The translations under genes and the position numbers were made by a program. Below, piece by piece: positions 5,370-6,197 of a stretch of 6,197 nucleotides of DNA. The notes under the pieces are model-generated. The model did no database searches, was not told the DNA's origin, and saw nothing but the letters and a program-made list of their open reading frames with translations. How positions within the stretch are numbered: position 1 is the stretch's first letter; the number at the start of each line of letters is the position of its first letter. Origin of the DNA: Pyrodictiaceae archaeon (lineage in GTDB: Archaea; Thermoproteota; Thermoprotei_A; Sulfolobales; Pyrodictiaceae); contig JALVKZ010000024.1 in the NCBI GenBank assembly GCA_027033675.1, positions 1-6,197 on the forward strand, read 5' to 3'.

Positions 5370-6194
5370 TTGAGGAAGCTGGCATGGATAGTTATCATCA
5401 GTATAATCACTGTCTCGGCAATTGTCGCGGCATACCTCGCCATAGAGGGTGCGAAGCATGAGAAGGAACAGGCACCACTACTTGTCAACGGGCTTTGTGA
5501 GAGCTTCTTCGGAGGACTCTTTACCTGCAAAGCCGATATAGAGCTGAGCAAGCCAATAATCCTAAGCAGCATTGGTATGCGACTAGGCGGCCAGGAGGCA
5601 ACTATTGCGCTGCCAGAGCCTCTCATGATCGAGAAAAGCTTCTCAATAACATACATAGTTACGCCAAATAAAGCGACACTAACTATTCATGAGACAGCCC
5701 CACCTAGCATAATCACGTTTGCAACTAGCCCATTATACCCGGGCAAGGATATGTGCAAACCAAGCCTCGTGGAGAAACAGAACGTGAATCTTACCTCCGG
5801 CGCTGCTTTCCCATACGAGGACCATCTAAAGCCGAGTAAGGACTACGCGTATATAGCCCAAGTAGTTCTAGTGCCTCCACGTGCTAGCGGCGTAGAGTCC
5901 CTTGCAAGTATTGATGCGAAGGCATTCCTGCTCCAAGACACACTTGCATGGGAGTTCTACGAAGCTCAGCCAGCACCTCTCCTTCCAAGATCGATACTTA
6001 TCCCACTAGGTGGTATTCCATCACATGGTGCATATTATACGAAGCTAACAATACTCTACAGCAAAATAGCGAAAGATGCGCCAAATACAATACCCATGGA
6101 GCTGCGCTTGTATAAGACCAGCGTCATTCACCTAGTGCTTAGGCTAAGAAGTGGCGAGGTCCTTGACGCCGTTTTGCCCATTTATTGTCACTAG
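5370..6194 (+). CDS. Unrecognised membrane-anchored extracytoplasmic protein next to the ABC ATPase
   Basis: I do not recognise the family. With the TTG start (SD GGTGGAG six bases upstream) the protein has 274 residues: a short basic N-terminus (MRK), one hydrophobic helix at about 4-24, a charged linker (about 27-34, AKHEKEQ), then a mostly beta-predicted domain of alternating hydrophobic strands (for example ATIALPEPLMI, FSITYIVTP, YIAQVVLVPP, VIHLVLRL). The helix lacks a lipobox cysteine, and a signal-peptidase site is not obvious, so it is probably tethered with the domain outside the cell. Cys43, Cys53, Cys129 and Cys273 could form two disulfides, plausible for a secreted thermophilic protein. 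A longer version from GTG 5259 (311 aa) is possible but less likely. It follows the ABC ATPase by 85 bp on the same strand, so co-expression is likely. It lacks the length and two-lobed look of a standard substrate-binding protein. The stop is three bases before the window end. Confidence 0.75.
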   Translation: MRKLAWIVIISIITVSAIVAAYLAIEGAKHEKEQAPLLVNGLCESFFGGLFTCKADIELSKPIILSSIGMRLGGQEATIALPEPLMIEKSFSITYIVTPNKATLTIHETAPPSIITFATSPLYPGKDMCKPSLVEKQNVNLTSGAAFPYEDHLKPSKDYAYIAQVVLVPPRASGVESLASIDAKAFLLQDTLAWEFYEAQPAPLLPRSILIPLGGIPSHGAYYTKLTILYSKIAKDAPNTIPMELRLYKTSVIHLVLRLRSGEVLDAVLPIYCH

Positions 6195-6197
6195 TTT

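Noticed and set aside
5249..5656. 135-residue minus-strand open frame over the ABC / anchored-protein junction
   Set aside because: It overlaps the end of the ATPase gene and most of the anchor region on the opposite strand; its hydrophobic stretches are mirror images of the real anchor and strands.
5370..6194. Substrate-binding lipoprotein of the ABC system
   Set aside because: No lipobox cysteine after the hydrophobic helix, and no motif or size typical of a two-lobed binding protein.

Overview
The window looks like part of a hyperthermophilic archaeal chromosome, most likely a crenarchaeon (Thermoproteota, Desulfurococcales/Pyrodictiaceae-like). The evidence is dense coding on both strands with tiny gaps, archaeal protein families (a dihydropteroate-synthase-related protein, a tandem MgtE-domain transporter without CBS domains, a PhoU/RCK_C protein), AGG/ATA/CTA-rich codon use, GGTG-type Shine-Dalgarno (SD) sequences before TTG starts, TATA-like promoter elements, and CTAG tetranucleotides at well above chance frequency. 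The genus is an inference; no rRNA or tRNA gene is present to settle it.

Layout. (1) Bases 2-628, + strand: the C-terminal 208 residues of a dihydropteroate-synthase-related protein, whose start lies before the window. (2) Bases 636-2116, - strand: an mgtE-type divalent-cation transporter with two membrane repeats, followed by a very basic 85-residue protein whose ATG overlaps the transporter stop (ATGA). (3) Bases 2230-3444, + strand, divergent from mgtE across 113 bp: a soluble protein built as PhoU-RCK_C-PhoU-RCK_C. (4) Bases 3427-4155, - strand: a glycerophosphodiester phosphodiesterase with a TTG start, overlapping the previous gene tail-to-tail by 18 bp. (5) Bases 4310-5284, + strand: an ABC-transporter ATPase of the MalK/PotA/FbpC class with a C-terminal TOBE-like region. 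(6) Bases 5370-6194, + strand: an unrecognised membrane-anchored extracytoplasmic protein with four cysteines, starting at a TTG with a good SD.

How the genes fit together. The tandem MgtE transporter lacks the cytosolic N and CBS domains that gate bacterial MgtE. The divergent neighbour is a soluble protein with two PhoU-RCK_C units, which is plausibly the missing regulator acting in trans, one unit per membrane repeat. The ABC ATPase and the anchored protein are probably one transcription unit. No permease or recognisable substrate-binding protein is in view, so the substrate is unknown, and the rest of the system may lie beyond base 6197.

Both divergent intergenic regions carry promoter-like structure: a GTTTAAAC dyad upstream of the PhoU/RCK_C gene, and a two-way TATA element next to a perfect 10-bp palindrome between the phosphodiesterase and the ABC ATPase. 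There are no gene-free stretches over 300 bases. I saw no RNA genes, CRISPR arrays, insertion sequences or clear terminators.
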